A DNA stretch of 53,887 bases. It comes from Glaciihabitans sp. dw_435. GTDB taxonomy: Bacteria > Actinomycetota > Actinomycetes > Actinomycetales > Microbacteriaceae. Shown piece by piece: positions 30,418 through 39,797 of the stretch; position 1 is the first letter of the stretch, and every line of letters begins with the position of its first letter. The stretch lies in NCBI RefSeq assembly GCF_018449675.1, contig NZ_JAAVUZ010000014.1:1-53887 (forward strand), read 5' to 3'. Position numbers and translations under genes: made by a program. The notes below the pieces were generated by a model. That model worked only from the letters and a program-made list of their open reading frames with translations. It made no database searches and was not told the DNA's origin.

Positions 30418-31959
30418 TTACAGACGTTCCTGCAGGGCCGCGGCAGTGAACTGCGAGAGCGACTCGACATTCTGCGGGTGTACGAGAGCCTTCACGAGCG
30501 TCCCGTTCTCCAGGTATTCGGTCGTGAGCACCCGTCCTCCGACGTGGAGGCGGGAGATGACCTCGCCGCGGTCGTAGGGCACCAGCAGGGTCATTTCGAC
30601 CTGCGGCGCGGGCACGACAGCCGCGATGCGCGCGAGCAGTTCGTCGATTCCCTCACCGGTGCGCGCCGACACGAACACACCGCTCGGCTCGAGTCCGCGC
30701 AGCACGAGACGCTGATCATCGTCAACGAGGTCGCTCTTGTTGAAGGCAACGATCTCCGGAATACCGCGGGCGCCGACCTCACCGATGACATCGCGAACCG
30801 TCGCCAGCTGGCTGGCGGGGTCCGGGTGCGAGGCGTCGACCACGTGCACGATGACGTCGGACTCACCGATCTCCTCCAGCGTCGAGCGGAATGCCTCGAC
30901 GAGCTGGTGGGGAAGGTTGCGGACGAAGCCGACGGTGTCAGTGAAGGTGAAGGGAATGCCCTCCTCGGTCACGGACTTGCGCACCGTGGCATCCAGCGTC
31001 GCAAAGAGCGCGTTCTCGACCAGCAGGCCCGCACTGGTGATGCGGTTGAGGAGACTGGACTTGCCCGCGTTCGTGTAGCCGGCGATGGTGACACTGGGCA
31101 CGGAGAACCGGTTGCGGTTGGCACGCTTGGCCTCGCGGGCGGGGGCGAACCCCTTGATCTGCTTGCGCAGCTTCGACATGCGGGTGTGGATGCGGCGGCG
31201 GTCGAGTTCGATCTTCGTTTCACCGGGTCCACGGCTTCCCATACCGGCTCCGGCGCCACCGACCTGGCCACCGGCCTGGCGGGACATCGACTCACCCCAT
31301 CCACGCAGACGCGGGAGGAGGTATTCGAGCTGGGCGAGTTCGACCTGGGCGCGGCCCTCTCGACTCTTCGCGTGCTGGCTGAAGATATCGAGAATGACGG
31401 CCGTGCGATCGATGACCTTGACGCCGACGACATCCTCGAGCGAACGTCGCTGGCTGGGGGCAAGCTCCGTGTCGGCGATGACGGTATCGGCGCCGAGGGC
31501 CTGAACGATGGCCTTCAGCTCCTGCGCCTTGCCACGACCGAGGTAGGTGCTGGGGTCCGGGTGCGGCCGGCGCTGCAGCAGGCCGTCGAGCACCTGCGCA
31601 CCGGCGGTTTCGGCCAGGGCAGCGAGCTCCCGAATGGAGTTCTCGGCGTCAGTGAGGGAGCCGGAGTAGATACCGATCAGCACGACGTTCTCGAGGCGCA
31701 GCTGGCGGTACTCGACCTCCGTGACATCCTGCAGTTCCGTCGACAGCCCGACAACACGGCGCAGCGCCGCGCGGTCCTCGCGCTCGGACTGGTCGCCGTC
31801 ACGATTTCCGTCGTATTGGGAGTCGGCCTGCAGCGCGTCGGCGCGCCCGGATCCGAACACGGTGTAGCCGGCGGCGCGGCCATCTTCGCGCGCAAGAACC
31901 CGGTCGACGGCGTCGTCGCCGGATGTAAATTCTGTGTTGCCTTCGTTGGTATCAGACAT
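30418..31959 (-). CDS. hflX: GTPase HflX, ribosome-associated
   Basis: Ribosome-binding GTPase that in other bacteria splits stalled or stress-inactivated ribosomes. The 513-residue protein has an N-terminal extension of about 55 residues, the HflX N-domain (with RRPHPDPSTYLGRGKAQEL), a helical linker with GSRGPGETKIELDRRRI, the G domain with G1 GYTNAGKSS, G3 DTVGF and G4 NKSD, and a C-terminal domain. The ATG at 31959 is preferred to one 41 codons upstream that would overlap the divergent gene. No ribosome binding site; TAGGGT lies 8 nt upstream. Confidence 0.95.
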   Translation of the reverse strand: MSDTNEGNTEFTSGDDAVDRVLAREDGRAAGYTVFGSGRADALQADSQYDGNRDGDQSEREDRAALRRVVGLSTELQDVTEVEYRQLRLENVVLIGIYSGSLTDAENSIRELAALAETAGAQVLDGLLQRRPHPDPSTYLGRGKAQELKAIVQALGADTVIADTELAPSQRRSLEDVVGVKVIDRTAVILDIFSQHAKSREGRAQVELAQLEYLLPRLRGWGESMSRQAGGQVGGAGAGMGSRGPGETKIELDRRRIHTRMSKLRKQIKGFAPAREAKRANRNRFSVPSVTIAGYTNAGKSSLLNRITSAGLLVENALFATLDATVRKSVTEEGIPFTFTDTVGFVRNLPHQLVEAFRSTLEEIGESDVIVHVVDASHPDPASQLATVRDVIGEVGARGIPEIVAFNKSDLVDDDQRLVLRGLEPSGVFVSARTGEGIDELLARIAAVVPAPQVEMTLLVPYDRGEVISRLHVGGRVLTTEYLENGTLVKALVHPQNVESLSQFTAAALQERL

Positions 31960-31967
31960 TTGGTTAA

Positions 31968-31973
31968 ACCCTA
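31968..31973 (-). promoter_or_regulatory. Putative -10 box of hflX
   Basis: TAGGGT on the minus strand, 8 nt before the hflX ATG, inside a 42-bp divergent gap. Confidence 0.4.
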
Positions 31974-31988
31974 GCTTCTTGTTTTCGG

Positions 31989-31994
31989 TAAGTT
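31989..31994 (+). promoter_or_regulatory. Putative -10 box of the RsmC-like gene
   Basis: TAAGTT, 7 nt before the ATG at 32002, with a pyrimidine-rich TCTCTCC between and no ribosome binding site. Confidence 0.45.
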
Positions 31995-32001
31995 TCTCTC
32001 C

Positions 32002-32610
32002 ATGGCCAGTGAGCACTACTTCTCTTCTTCCCCCGAGAGTGAGCTCAAACTTCGACAGTTTCATGCCCGCCTCGCTGGGCACACCTACGAACTGACGACG
32101 GCGAATGGAATTTTCAGTCCCGAGCGGATCGACGTGGGGACTCAGGTCTTGCTTGGTGGCGTTCCGACGCCACCGCCCGGTGGAAACCTGCTTGATCTCG
32201 GCTGCGGTTGGGGACCCATTGCGCTGACGCTGGCTCTCGAATCGCCGCGCGCGACGATCTGGGCGGTAGACGTCAACCAGCGGGCTCTGGACCTCGTGCG
32301 TCGCAACGCGGAAGCGCTTGGTCTCACTAATGTCAACGCGTCACTGCCCGAAGATGTTCCCGAGGACATCCGCTTCATGACGATCTGGTCGAATCCGCCG
32401 ATTCGCGTGGGCAAGAACGAGCTTCACGGTCTGCTGGAGATGTGGATCCCCCGCCTCGAACCCGGCAGCGACGCGTGGCTTGTCGTGCAGCGCAACCTCG
32501 GGTCCGACTCCCTGCACCGCTGGATGCAGGCGACGTTCCCTGAGGAGTACACCTTCACACGGGCCTCCACCAACAAGGGCTACCGGATCCTGCGGGCCCG
32601 CAAGCACTGA
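32002..32610 (+). CDS. RsmC-like class I methyltransferase
   Basis: Probably an SAM-dependent N2-guanine methyltransferase of rRNA. The 202-residue protein has motif I LLDLGCGWGPIALTLAL near 63-79, an acidic residue in WAVDVN, and the catalytic SNPPIRVGK motif near 130-138, diagnostic of the MTS/RsmC family. It lacks the N-terminal pseudo-methyltransferase half of Escherichia coli RsmC (343 residues), so it is a single-domain version as common in Gram-positives. Target base not assignable. Starts 42 bp from the divergent hflX. Confidence 0.9.
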   Translation: MASEHYFSSSPESELKLRQFHARLAGHTYELTTANGIFSPERIDVGTQVLLGGVPTPPPGGNLLDLGCGWGPIALTLALESPRATIWAVDVNQRALDLVRRNAEALGLTNVNASLPEDVPEDIRFMTIWSNPPIRVGKNELHGLLEMWIPRLEPGSDAWLVVQRNLGSDSLHRWMQATFPEEYTFTRASTNKGYRILRARKH

Positions 32611-32633
32611 GTAAAGACGACCCCGGCTCGGCT

Positions 32634-33512
32634 CTAGATGCTGAGTTCGCCCTGGAAGACCAGTTCCGCAGGTCCGCTGAGCGACACGTGCTCGCCGTCC
32701 TGGGTCGGGAACATGCGAACACCGACGGTTCCACCCGGAACCTGCACCTGCCACTGGTTCGGCGCTCCAGCGCCCGCCCAGTGGCGTACCGCTAGGGCTG
32801 CAGCGGCGGCACCGGTGCCGCAAGACAGGGTTTCCCCACTGCCGCGCTCGTGCACCCGCATGCGGATCCGTCCGACGCCATCCTTGATCATCGGCTCGAG
32901 CGGCACAACGAACTCGACATTTGCGCCATCGGCCGGGGTCGGATCGAGGTGCGGGATGTAGCTGAGGTCGGCGCTGTCGAGTTCTTCCTCGCTGGCGAGG
33001 GCGACCACAACGTGGGGGTTTCCCACGTCGATGCCGAGGCCCGGCCGGGCGACGTCGAGGTTGCGGGCACGCACGAGCGGCTCGCCGCCATCGAGAGCCC
33101 AGCGCCCGAGGTCAACCTGGAACCCGGTGAGGTTGCGCTGCAGGTCGCGCACTCCCCCGCGGGTTCCAATCGCGAGGGTGTCTCCGTCGGCGAGTTCGGT
33201 GAGTCCGTTATCGATGAGGTACCGGGCGAATACACGGATGCCGTTGCCACACATCTCCGCGGGGGTGCCGTCGGCGTTGTGGTAATCCATGAACCATTCC
33301 GCGTCGCCGTCTTCCGCGAGAGCAGCGGCTCCATCGGGAATGTGACGGGACCGGACGGCGCGGATGACCCCGTCTCCGCCCACACCGAAATGCCGGTCGG
33401 CGATCGCGGCGATCTGGGCGGGGCTGAGGTCAACGAGACCGTCGGGGTCGGCGAACAGCACGAAGTCGTTGCCCGTGCCGTGGCCCTTGGTGAATTGAAG
33501 TGTGGTGCTCAC
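32634..33512 (-). CDS. dapF: Diaminopimelate epimerase
   Basis: Converts LL- to meso-diaminopimelate for lysine and peptidoglycan synthesis. The 292-residue protein has the two-cysteine active site: C88 in [13 protein letters not shown] and C231 in LSCGTGAAA, plus the N-terminal KGHGTGNDF near 9-17. The GTG start overlaps the miaA stop by 4 nt. Convergent with the RsmC-like gene, 23-nt gap. Confidence 0.96.
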   Translation of the reverse strand: MSTTLQFTKGHGTGNDFVLFADPDGLVDLSPAQIAAIADRHFGVGGDGVIRAVRSRHIPDGAAALAEDGDAEWFMDYHNADGTPAEMCGNGIRVFARYLIDNGLTELADGDTLAIGTRGGVRDLQRNLTGFQVDLGRWALDGGEPLVRARNLDVARPGLGIDVGNPHVVVALASEEELDSADLSYIPHLDPTPADGANVEFVVPLEPMIKDGVGRIRMRVHERGSGETLSCGTGAAAAALAVRHWAGAGAPNQWQVQVPGGTVGVRMFPTQDGEHVSLSGPAELVFQGELSI

Positions 33513-34429
33513 GCACCAATGCTATCGAGCGGAATGCTCGCCAGCGCGGCGTCGGCACGCCCCGGGTCATCCGAATCCAGCCAGACGGTGCCCGGATAGC
33601 GTCGGAACCAGCCCACCTGCCTGCGCGCATAGCGGCGGGTCAGAGCCGAGGTCTGTTCTATCGCTTCGTCGCGGCTCAGCTCGCCATCGAGTTCGGCGAT
33701 TGCCTGTGCATAGCCGATGGCCCGGCGCGCGGTCGCTCCCATCGACGGCACGTCGATTCCGCGCACCTCCTCGAGCAGTCCGTCGCGCCACATGCCGAGC
33801 ACGCGGTCATTGAGCCGTTCGACGAGGACGTCCCGGGGCGTCTGCAGCCCGAGGATGGTGGTGGGTCGCCAGAACGACGATTCGTCCGGTAGTCCCGATC
33901 CGAACGGTTCGCCCGTCATCTCGACGACCTCCAGCGCCCGCACCAGTCGGCGACCGTTGCTCGCACCGATTGCCGCTGCGGCAGCGGGATCCAGCGCTTT
34001 GAGTCGCTGGTGCATCATGCCGGGCCCCTCGGCGATGAGGTCTGCCTCCAGCCGCTCCCGGATCACGGGGTCGGTGCCGGGAAACTGGAAATCGTACAGC
34101 ACGCTCGAGACGTACAACCCCGAGCCGCCGACGAGGATCGGTATTGCCCCGCGTCCCTGGATGTCGGTGATCGCCGCGCGCGCGTCGGTCTGGTACGCCG
34201 CGACGCTCGCCTCGTCCGACACGTCAAGCACATCGAGCAGGTGGTGCGGCACCCCGCGCCGCTCGGCCGGGGGCAGCTTCGCCGTCCCGATGTCCATGCC
34301 GCGGTAGAACTGCATGGCGTCCGCGTTGACGACCTCCGCCCGTCGCCCGGTCGCAGCGAGCCGTTCGGCGAGGTCGAGGGACAGCCCGGACTTGCCCGTA
34401 CCGGTCGCCCCGACGACGGCGATCAGCAT
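33509..34429 (-). CDS. miaA: tRNA dimethylallyltransferase
   Basis: Adds the isopentenyl group to A37 of tRNAs reading U-starting codons, giving i6A. The 306-residue protein has the P-loop GATGTGKS at residues 7-14 and [19 protein letters not shown] near 38-56. It works just before MiaB, encoded 30 nt upstream, and its 3' end overlaps dapF. Confidence 0.96.
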   Translation of the reverse strand: MLIAVVGATGTGKSGLSLDLAERLAATGRRAEVVNADAMQFYRGMDIGTAKLPPAERRGVPHHLLDVLDVSDEASVAAYQTDARAAITDIQGRGAIPILVGGSGLYVSSVLYDFQFPGTDPVIRERLEADLIAEGPGMMHQRLKALDPAAAAAIGASNGRRLVRALEVVEMTGEPFGSGLPDESSFWRPTTILGLQTPRDVLVERLNDRVLGMWRDGLLEEVRGIDVPSMGATARRAIGYAQAIAELDGELSRDEAIEQTSALTRRYARRQVGWFRRYPGTVWLDSDDPGRADAALASIPLDSIGA

Positions 34430-34459
34430 GACGCCGCCCCCGTGAACGCCGGACAGCGC

Positions 34460-36004
34460 CTAGCGCTGGCCGTCGCTGATGTCATAGATCGGCAGGGTCG
34501 CGATGCGCAGGGTCGGCAGGCCGAGCGAAACACGGCCCGGTTCGGATGCGGATGCCCCGGGGGTCGGCACACCGCAGCTGGCTGCCTCCGCGCGGTCCCA
34601 CGCGTCGCCCGCAGTCGTGCGTCGAACGGTCAGGGGCGCGCCATCGGACGAATCTGCCAGCAGGTAGAACGGCTTCGCCTCGGAGATTCGCACGGTCACG
34701 ACGTCTCCGGGGCGGGGAACGGCGCTGCCCGGCGTGACCTCAAAGTGCACGAGGCGGCTGTCCTCCGCGCGACCCGACAGGCGGTGCGTATCGGAGTCTT
34801 TGGTTCCCTCAGCACCGACGAGAACGTTGACGCTCGTGCCCACGAGCTTCTGGTTCTCTTCCCAGGAGATCTCGTCTTGGAGCGCGGTGAGGCGCTCGTA
34901 GCGCTCCTGCACGACGGCCTTCGGAACCTGTTCTTCCATGGTCGCGGCGGGCGTGCCCTCGCGGATGGAGTACTGGAACGTGAATGCGGAGGCGAAGCGC
35001 GCCTCCCGCACGACCCGGAGGGTCTCCTGGAAGTCCTCTTCCGTTTCACCGGGGAAGCCCACAATGATGTCGGTGCTGATCGCGGCGTTCGGGATCTTTG
35101 CCCGCACGCGATCGAGGATGCCGAGGAACTTCTCGGACCGGTAGCTGCGGCGCATCGACTTGAGGATGCGGTCGGAGCCCGACTGCAGCGGCATGTGCAG
35201 CTGGGGCGCGACCGCAGGAGTCTCGGCCATCGCGTCGATCACGTCATCGGTGAAGGCGGCCGGGTGCGGGCTGGTGAAGCGGATGCGCTCGAGACCGGGG
35301 ATGGTGCCCGCGGCGCGCAGCAGCTTGCCGAACGCCTGGCGGTCCCCGAACTCGACACCGTAGGAGTTGACGTTCTGTCCGAGCAGTGTGACCTCGATGG
35401 CACCGTCATCGACGAGTGCCTGGATCTCGGCGAGGATGTCGCCCGGGCGACGATCCTTCTCCTTGCCACGCAGTGCGGGCACGATGCAGAAGGTGCAGGT
35501 GTTGTTGCAGCCGACCGAGATCGACACCCATCCGCTGTAGGTCGACTCCCGGCGCGTGGGGAGCGTCGACGGGAAGACGTCGAGCGACTCGAGAATCTCG
35601 ATCTGCGCTTCTTCATTGTGACGGGCCCGCTCCAGCAGGGTCGGCAGCGATCCCATGTTGTGCGTTCCGAACACGACGTCGACCCACGGCGCCTTCTGCA
35701 GGATGACGGACTTGTCCTTCTGCGCGAGGCAGCCACCGACCGCGATCTGCATTCCCTCGTGCTCCCGCTTGACCTCCGCGAGCATGCCGAGGTTTCCGTA
35801 GAGCTTGTTATCGGCGTTCTCCCGCACCGCGCAGGTGTTGATGACGACAACGTCCGGGCGACCACCCTCGGCCCGCACATAACCGGCGGCCTCGAGCGAG
35901 CCGCTCAGACGCTCGGAATCGTGCACGTTCATCTGGCAGCCAAAGGTGCGCACCTCGTAGGTACGAACGCCGGTGGTGACGGGAGCTGGGGCGAGAAGAG
36001 TCAT
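34460..36004 (-). CDS. miaB: tRNA-2-methylthio-N6-dimethylallyladenosine synthase
   Basis: Radical SAM methylthiotransferase converting i6A37 to ms2i6A37. The 514-residue protein has the N-terminal UPF0004 domain with cluster cysteines (C23 in FGCQMN, C57 in NTCAVRE), the radical SAM motif CNNTCTFC near residue 164, and a C-terminal TRAM domain. About 65 residues beyond the TRAM domain are low-complexity and lineage-specific. Followed by miaA. TACACT lies 9 nt before the ATG, so the leader would be at most a few bases. Confidence 0.96.
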   Translation of the reverse strand: MTLLAPAPVTTGVRTYEVRTFGCQMNVHDSERLSGSLEAAGYVRAEGGRPDVVVINTCAVRENADNKLYGNLGMLAEVKREHEGMQIAVGGCLAQKDKSVILQKAPWVDVVFGTHNMGSLPTLLERARHNEEAQIEILESLDVFPSTLPTRRESTYSGWVSISVGCNNTCTFCIVPALRGKEKDRRPGDILAEIQALVDDGAIEVTLLGQNVNSYGVEFGDRQAFGKLLRAAGTIPGLERIRFTSPHPAAFTDDVIDAMAETPAVAPQLHMPLQSGSDRILKSMRRSYRSEKFLGILDRVRAKIPNAAISTDIIVGFPGETEEDFQETLRVVREARFASAFTFQYSIREGTPAATMEEQVPKAVVQERYERLTALQDEISWEENQKLVGTSVNVLVGAEGTKDSDTHRLSGRAEDSRLVHFEVTPGSAVPRPGDVVTVRISEAKPFYLLADSSDGAPLTVRRTTAGDAWDRAEAASCGVPTPGASASEPGRVSLGLPTLRIATLPIYDISDGQR

Positions 36005-36086
36005 GATGGATCCAGTGTAAGTCGCACTTCCCCGCCCCCCACACGCGGCGCGGATGTCGGGAGAAGCAGATGCCTCGCGGTGCGGC

Positions 36087-37022
36087 TCAGCGGAAGCGCG
36101 GGCCCGACGATGACGTCATCGCCGCCGAAATCGCACCGGAGATCACGGAGCCGGAGTATCCCCGTCGCTGCAGGAAGGCACTCAACCGACGCTTCACTGT
36201 CGCATCATCGTAGGACCGCAACTGCGACGCCCGTTTGACAGCGACCTCGGTCGCGCGGGCCAGTTCGTCGTCGCCGTCGGAGGCGTCGAGCGCTTCCTCG
36301 ATCGCGACCTGGTCGACGTGCCGGCGCCGGAGCTCCGCATTGATGCCGGAGCGCCCGAGTCCCTTGCGCTCCTGCAGTGTCCGCACGAGGGTGTTTGCGA
36401 GTTCACGATCATCGAGGAGCCCCACCCGTTCCAGACGGGCCACCTCGAACTCGATGGTCTCCTCGTCCAGATCACGCGATCGAAGGCGATCGGCCATCTC
36501 CCACGACGACATGCCCTTGCGGGTCAGGGCGCTCATGCTGATGTTCTCGGCGCGCGCGGCCTGCTCCTCGCGACTCTCGGGTACTTCTTCTTCGTCGTCT
36601 TCCTCGTCACGCGCCGCGTCCGCGGCGGCGACCAGCGCGCGCATCTTCTGCATCGCCGGGGACTCCCCCGCCGGCGCTCGCGTCGAGGCGCGGGAGGCGA
36701 CGGGCGCCGCCGCGGGAGTGCCGTCGTCGGGGGCGTCCTCACCGTCGTCGAACGTGGGCAGTGTGCGAATCGGGCGTGCGCCGACGGGACGGTGCACCCG
36801 GGAAGCCTCGGCGGCCGCCTCCGCAGCGACGCCAGCGGCTGTGCCGTCGGACTCAGCGACGTACCAACCGTCGGCGTCCTGCCCGGCGGGTGCCACGGCA
36901 CTCGCATCGCGAACGGGCGGGGCGACGTCCGCCGGCACGGAGGGCTCCGACGGGCGACTCACACCGGGAAGGTAGGTCACCTTCGCGAGACGACCATCGG
37001 AGCTCTCCATACCTACACTCAC
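36087..37022 (-). CDS. recX: Regulatory protein RecX with long N-terminal extension
   Basis: Inhibits RecA filament growth and activity. Of 311 residues, only about the last 155 form the RecX three-helix repeats ([38 protein letters not shown], and [18 protein letters not shown]). The first 150 residues are Ala/Pro/Glu/Asp-rich and probably disordered, ending in an acidic [16 protein letters not shown]. The GTG start overlaps the recA stop (GTGA), ensuring coupled synthesis. Actinobacterial RecX is often around 170-200 residues, so this one is long. Confidence 0.93.
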   Translation of the reverse strand: MSVGMESSDGRLAKVTYLPGVSRPSEPSVPADVAPPVRDASAVAPAGQDADGWYVAESDGTAAGVAAEAAAEASRVHRPVGARPIRTLPTFDDGEDAPDDGTPAAAPVASRASTRAPAGESPAMQKMRALVAAADAARDEEDDEEEVPESREEQAARAENISMSALTRKGMSSWEMADRLRSRDLDEETIEFEVARLERVGLLDDRELANTLVRTLQERKGLGRSGINAELRRRHVDQVAIEEALDASDGDDELARATEVAVKRASQLRSYDDATVKRRLSAFLQRRGYSGSVISGAISAAMTSSSGPRFR

Positions 37023-38149
37023 GCTGTCTTACGAACCGGAGTCTTCTTGACGGGCGCCTCGACGATGGCTGCCGCCGCGTCTTCGTTCGGCCCGAGGGCC
37101 GCGGACGCGTTGCGCAGCACGAGGGCCTCGGCAGCAGCTGCCGCCTTTGCCTCGGCGCCGACGCCCAGCTTCATCATGATCTTGCGCTCGATGTCGAGGG
37201 CGATCGCGCCGTTCTCCAGCAGGAACTTGCGCGAGTTCTCCTTGCCCTGGCCGAGCTGGTCTCCGTCGTAGGTGTACCAGGCGCCGGACTTGCGAACGAT
37301 CTCGTGCTCGACACCAAAGTCGATGAGGCTGCCCTCGCGGGAGATGCCGATGCCGTACAGGATGTCGAACTCGGCCTGCTTGAAGGGCGGCGCCATCTTG
37401 TTCTTCACGACCTTGACGCGGGTGCGGTTACCGACGGCATCGGTGCCGTCCTTCAGCGTCTCAATACGACGGATGTCCAGACGGACGGAGGCGTAGAACT
37501 TCAGAGCCTTACCACCGGCGGTCGTCTCGGGGCTTCCGAAGAACACACCGATCTTCTCGCGCAGCTGGTTGATGAAGATCATGGTGGTGTTGGTCTGGCT
37601 GAGGCCACCGGTGAGCTTGCGGAGCGCCTGCGACATGAGGCGTGCCTGGAGACCGACGTGGGTGTCACCCATCTCGCCCTCGATCTCGGCACGGGGCACC
37701 AGCGCGGCGACCGAGTCGATGACGATGAGGTCGATGGAGCCGGACCGCACGAGCATGTCGGCGATCTCCAGTGCCTGCTCACCCGTGTCGGGCTGTGAGA
37801 CGAGCAGGGCGTCGATGTCCACGCCAAGCTTCTTCGCGTACTCGGGATCGAGCGCGTGCTCCGCGTCGATGAATGCGGCGATACCGCCGGCGCGCTGCGC
37901 GTTGGCGATGGCGTGGAGGGTCAGGGTCGTCTTACCCGAGGACTCAGGCCCGTAGATCTCAACGATGCGACCACGGGGAAGCCCGCCAATGCCGAGCGCG
38001 ACATCCAGCGCGATCGATCCGGTGGGGATGACCTCGACGGGGGCGCGGTCGTCGCTGCCCAGGCGCATGACGGAGCCCTTGCCAAACTGGCGGTCGATCT
38101 GGGCGAGTGCGGTTTCGAGTGATTTTTCGCGATCAGCTGCTGATGGCAT
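37019..38149 (-). CDS. recA: Recombinase RecA
   Basis: DNA-dependent ATPase for strand exchange and co-protease for LexA cleavage. The 376-residue protein has Walker A GPESSGKT at 67-74, Walker [11 protein letters not shown], the L2-region [17 protein letters not shown] and an alanine-rich C-terminus. The ATG at 38149 has AGGAG 6 nt upstream; an upstream in-frame start adding 29 residues was rejected. No intein. An SOS box lies about 214 nt upstream. Confidence 0.98.
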   Translation of the reverse strand: MPSAADREKSLETALAQIDRQFGKGSVMRLGSDDRAPVEVIPTGSIALDVALGIGGLPRGRIVEIYGPESSGKTTLTLHAIANAQRAGGIAAFIDAEHALDPEYAKKLGVDIDALLVSQPDTGEQALEIADMLVRSGSIDLIVIDSVAALVPRAEIEGEMGDTHVGLQARLMSQALRKLTGGLSQTNTTMIFINQLREKIGVFFGSPETTAGGKALKFYASVRLDIRRIETLKDGTDAVGNRTRVKVVKNKMAPPFKQAEFDILYGIGISREGSLIDFGVEHEIVRKSGAWYTYDGDQLGQGKENSRKFLLENGAIALDIERKIMMKLGVGAEAKAAAAAEALVLRNASAALGPNEDAAAAIVEAPVKKTPVRKTA

Positions 38150-38362
38150 TGCTGGCTCCTCATAGATTGTGGTTGCGGCCCATAGGCTGTCGTTGCGCTG
38201 CTGGCCGATGGTGCAAGGCCGACAGCCTTCCGACAAAGGCTGGTGTTAGCGACTCTCGCCAACGAGTACGACTGTATGCAGAGCGTCCGACATTCGGCCG
38301 CTCGCTCGCATACCGGTGGATAACCCGTCTTCGAGAGGTGCTGGGAATAACACTACCGACAT

Positions 38363-38378
38363 CCGAACACGTGTTCGA
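38363..38378. promoter_or_regulatory. LexA (SOS) box of recA
   Basis: CCGAAC-ACGT-GTTCGA matches TCGAAC-N4-GTTCGA at 11 of 12 positions and is a perfect 14-bp palindrome at its core. It lies 21 nt past the DUF3046 stop codon and about 214 nt before the recA start, implying a long recA leader or a second, closer promoter. The exact -10 is unclear; TAGTGT at 38351-38356 on the minus strand is possible. Confidence 0.8.
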
Positions 38379-38399
38379 TACCCCCGAGGGGCGTGTCGG

Positions 38400-38624
38400 C
38401 TACTTTCTGGGCTCGCGCAGGCCGACGCCGTACCAGCGTTCCGGCGGCACATCCGTCGCCTTGCACAGGGCGACCCAGATCTGGCGCACGTCGGCACCGG
38501 CCTTGATGGCCTGCTCGGCGGTCATGCCGCCGACATCACCGAGGATGAGATCCTGCGTGAGCACGCGACCGTAGGCCTCACCGAACTCGTCGGTGATCGC
38601 CAGTCGAAATTCGCTCAAACGCAC
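38400..38624 (-). CDS. DUF3046 family protein
   Basis: A 74-residue protein conserved near recA in actinobacteria. It shows the family pattern MRLSEFRLAITDEFGEAYGRVL, GGMTAEQAIKAGADVRQIW and VPPERWYGV. Function unknown. GTG start with TAGCGT 6 nt upstream and no ribosome binding site, so a leaderless mRNA is likely. The SOS box of recA lies downstream, so this gene is probably outside the SOS unit. Confidence 0.9.
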   Translation of the reverse strand: MRLSEFRLAITDEFGEAYGRVLTQDLILGDVGGMTAEQAIKAGADVRQIWVALCKATDVPPERWYGVGLREPRK

Positions 38625-38630
38625 ACCACA

Positions 38631-38636
38631 ACGCTA
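38631..38636 (-). promoter_or_regulatory. Putative -10 box of the DUF3046 gene
   Basis: TAGCGT on the minus strand, 6 nt before the GTG start; no ribosome binding site. Confidence 0.45.
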
Positions 38637-38707
38637 CCGGCACGACAGCGTTCGCGCTGGCAGGTGCACCACGGGACATCCGCCCCACACATTGCTCGTT
38701 AACGAAG

Positions 38708-38734
38708 GAACGCCCCCGAAATTCGGGGGCGTTC
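38708..38734 (-). terminator. Terminator of the ClgR-like gene
   Basis: A 27-bp perfect palindrome (GAACGCCCCCGAA with its complement around a single A), giving an 11-bp GC-rich stem with a 5-nt loop, 46 nt after the stop codon. CTTCGTT follows on the minus strand. Confidence 0.75.
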
Positions 38735-38780
38735 GCAATCAGAAGTTATTGATGGAGGGTGATGGTGTGTCTGGGCTCGT

Positions 38781-39089
38781 TTAGCGGAGGACGAGATCGG
38801 CATCGAAGCCGGCGACGAGGTCGTCCGGAACGGTGTCGGGGATGCGGTTGAGGCCTTCGATGACCGCGATGCGGTCACCAACCTCGCGCATGATGACGGA
38901 GATCGGTGTCTCCAACGCGTCTGCGACCGAGGCGAGAATCTCGGAGCTTGCCTCTTTCTGGCCACGCTCCACTTCGCTCAGGTAGCCGAGCGCAACGCTC
39001 GCCTTGCTCGCAACCTGACGGAGGGTGCGGCCCTTCTGCAGGCGGAAGTCACGGAGAACGTCACCGATTTCTTGACGGACTAGAACCAT
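38781..39089 (-). CDS. clgR: ClgR-like XRE-family transcriptional regulator
   Basis: A 102-residue DNA-binding protein with a helix-turn-helix at about residues 9-65 (RDFRLQKGRTLRQVASKASVALGYLSEVERGQKEAS). This matches ClgR, the activator of clp protease and stress genes in actinobacteria, and the position between recA and pgsA/ftsK agrees with that locus. It ends with hydrophobic-acidic residues (FDADLVLR) that could be a degradation signal; that is inference. The ATG at 39089 has AGGAGGG just upstream and is preferred over one 26 codons earlier. Confidence 0.88.
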   Translation of the reverse strand: MVLVRQEIGDVLRDFRLQKGRTLRQVASKASVALGYLSEVERGQKEASSEILASVADALETPISVIMREVGDRIAVIEGLNRIPDTVPDDLVAGFDADLVLR

Positions 39090-39251
39090 TGGACCCTCCT
39101 TTGTATAACCGATTGCATGAAACGGATGATGCTGGGTGGATAAGACTACTATCCCCCGGTTGCACAAACTCTAACCATTGCAATCTGTGCGGTGCTTGTG
39201 AATTCAGTAGTTGTAACGAGATAGAAACGCGCCGTATTCCCAACCGACTCA

Positions 39252-39271
39252 GAGGCCCGATTTTCGGCCTC
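39252..39271 (-). terminator. Small hairpin overlapping the pncC stop codon
   Basis: GAGGCC (39252-39257) and GGCCTC (39266-39271) pair around an 8-nt loop. Weak, without a U tract. The remaining bases to 39089 hold the clgR leader; no clear clgR promoter could be chosen. Confidence 0.3.
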
Positions 39272-39797
39272 AGACCAGTGCGAACACCAGTGTTTTCAAC
39301 CATGCCAGTGATTCGGAGACGACCGCCGAACGGATCTCATCCCGCGAACCTTCGAGGGAAAGACTCAGGATGTGGGACTCCCCGCCCAGGGACGCACCGA
39401 CAAAGACGGTGCCGGCGGGGTGACCATCGGAGGGCCCTGGCCCGGCAACGCCCGTCGTCGAGATGCCCACCGAGGCGGTCTCGCCCCGCACCGCCAGTCG
39501 CTCGCGCACTCCCGCGGCCATCTGTGCGGCCACATCGGGATGGACGGGTCCGTGCGCGGAAAGAACACTCGCGTCGACCCCCAGCAGCGTGTGCTTGAGC
39601 TCAGTGTTGTACGCGACAAGGCCGCCATTCAGGACAGCGGATGCCCCGGGCACTCGCACCAGCTCCGCGACGAGCAGTCCGCCGGTGAGCGATTCGGCCA
39701 CGGCGATCGTCAGGTGACGCCGGGTGAGTTCGGCGACAAGCTCCCGGGCTATGTCGCCATGCGGGACATCCGCTCTCGCGACCGGCGCAGCAGTCAT
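39270..39797 (-). CDS. pncC: CinA-family nicotinamide-nucleotide amidohydrolase
   Basis: Deamidates NMN to nicotinic acid mononucleotide in NAD recycling. The 175-residue protein is the stand-alone CinA C-terminal domain with IAVAESLTGGLLVAELVRVPGAS near 31-53, GGLVAYNTELKHTLLGV near 58-74 and STTGVAGPGPSDGHPAGTVFVG near 112-133. ATG overlaps pgsA by 4 nt. The N-terminal COG1058 domain of long CinA is absent. Confidence 0.94.
   Translation of the reverse strand: MTAAPVARADVPHGDIARELVAELTRRHLTIAVAESLTGGLLVAELVRVPGASAVLNGGLVAYNTELKHTLLGVDASVLSAHGPVHPDVAAQMAAGVRERLAVRGETASVGISTTGVAGPGPSDGHPAGTVFVGASLGGESHILSLSLEGSRDEIRSAVVSESLAWLKTLVFALV

Noticed and set aside
34010-36238. 742-codon open frame opposite miaB
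   Set aside because: Antisense to a well-defined radical SAM gene; a consequence of high GC.
37019-38236. RecA intein or upstream start
   Set aside because: Coding sequence is uninterrupted at 376 residues; the upstream 29 residues are not RecA-like and lack a binding site.
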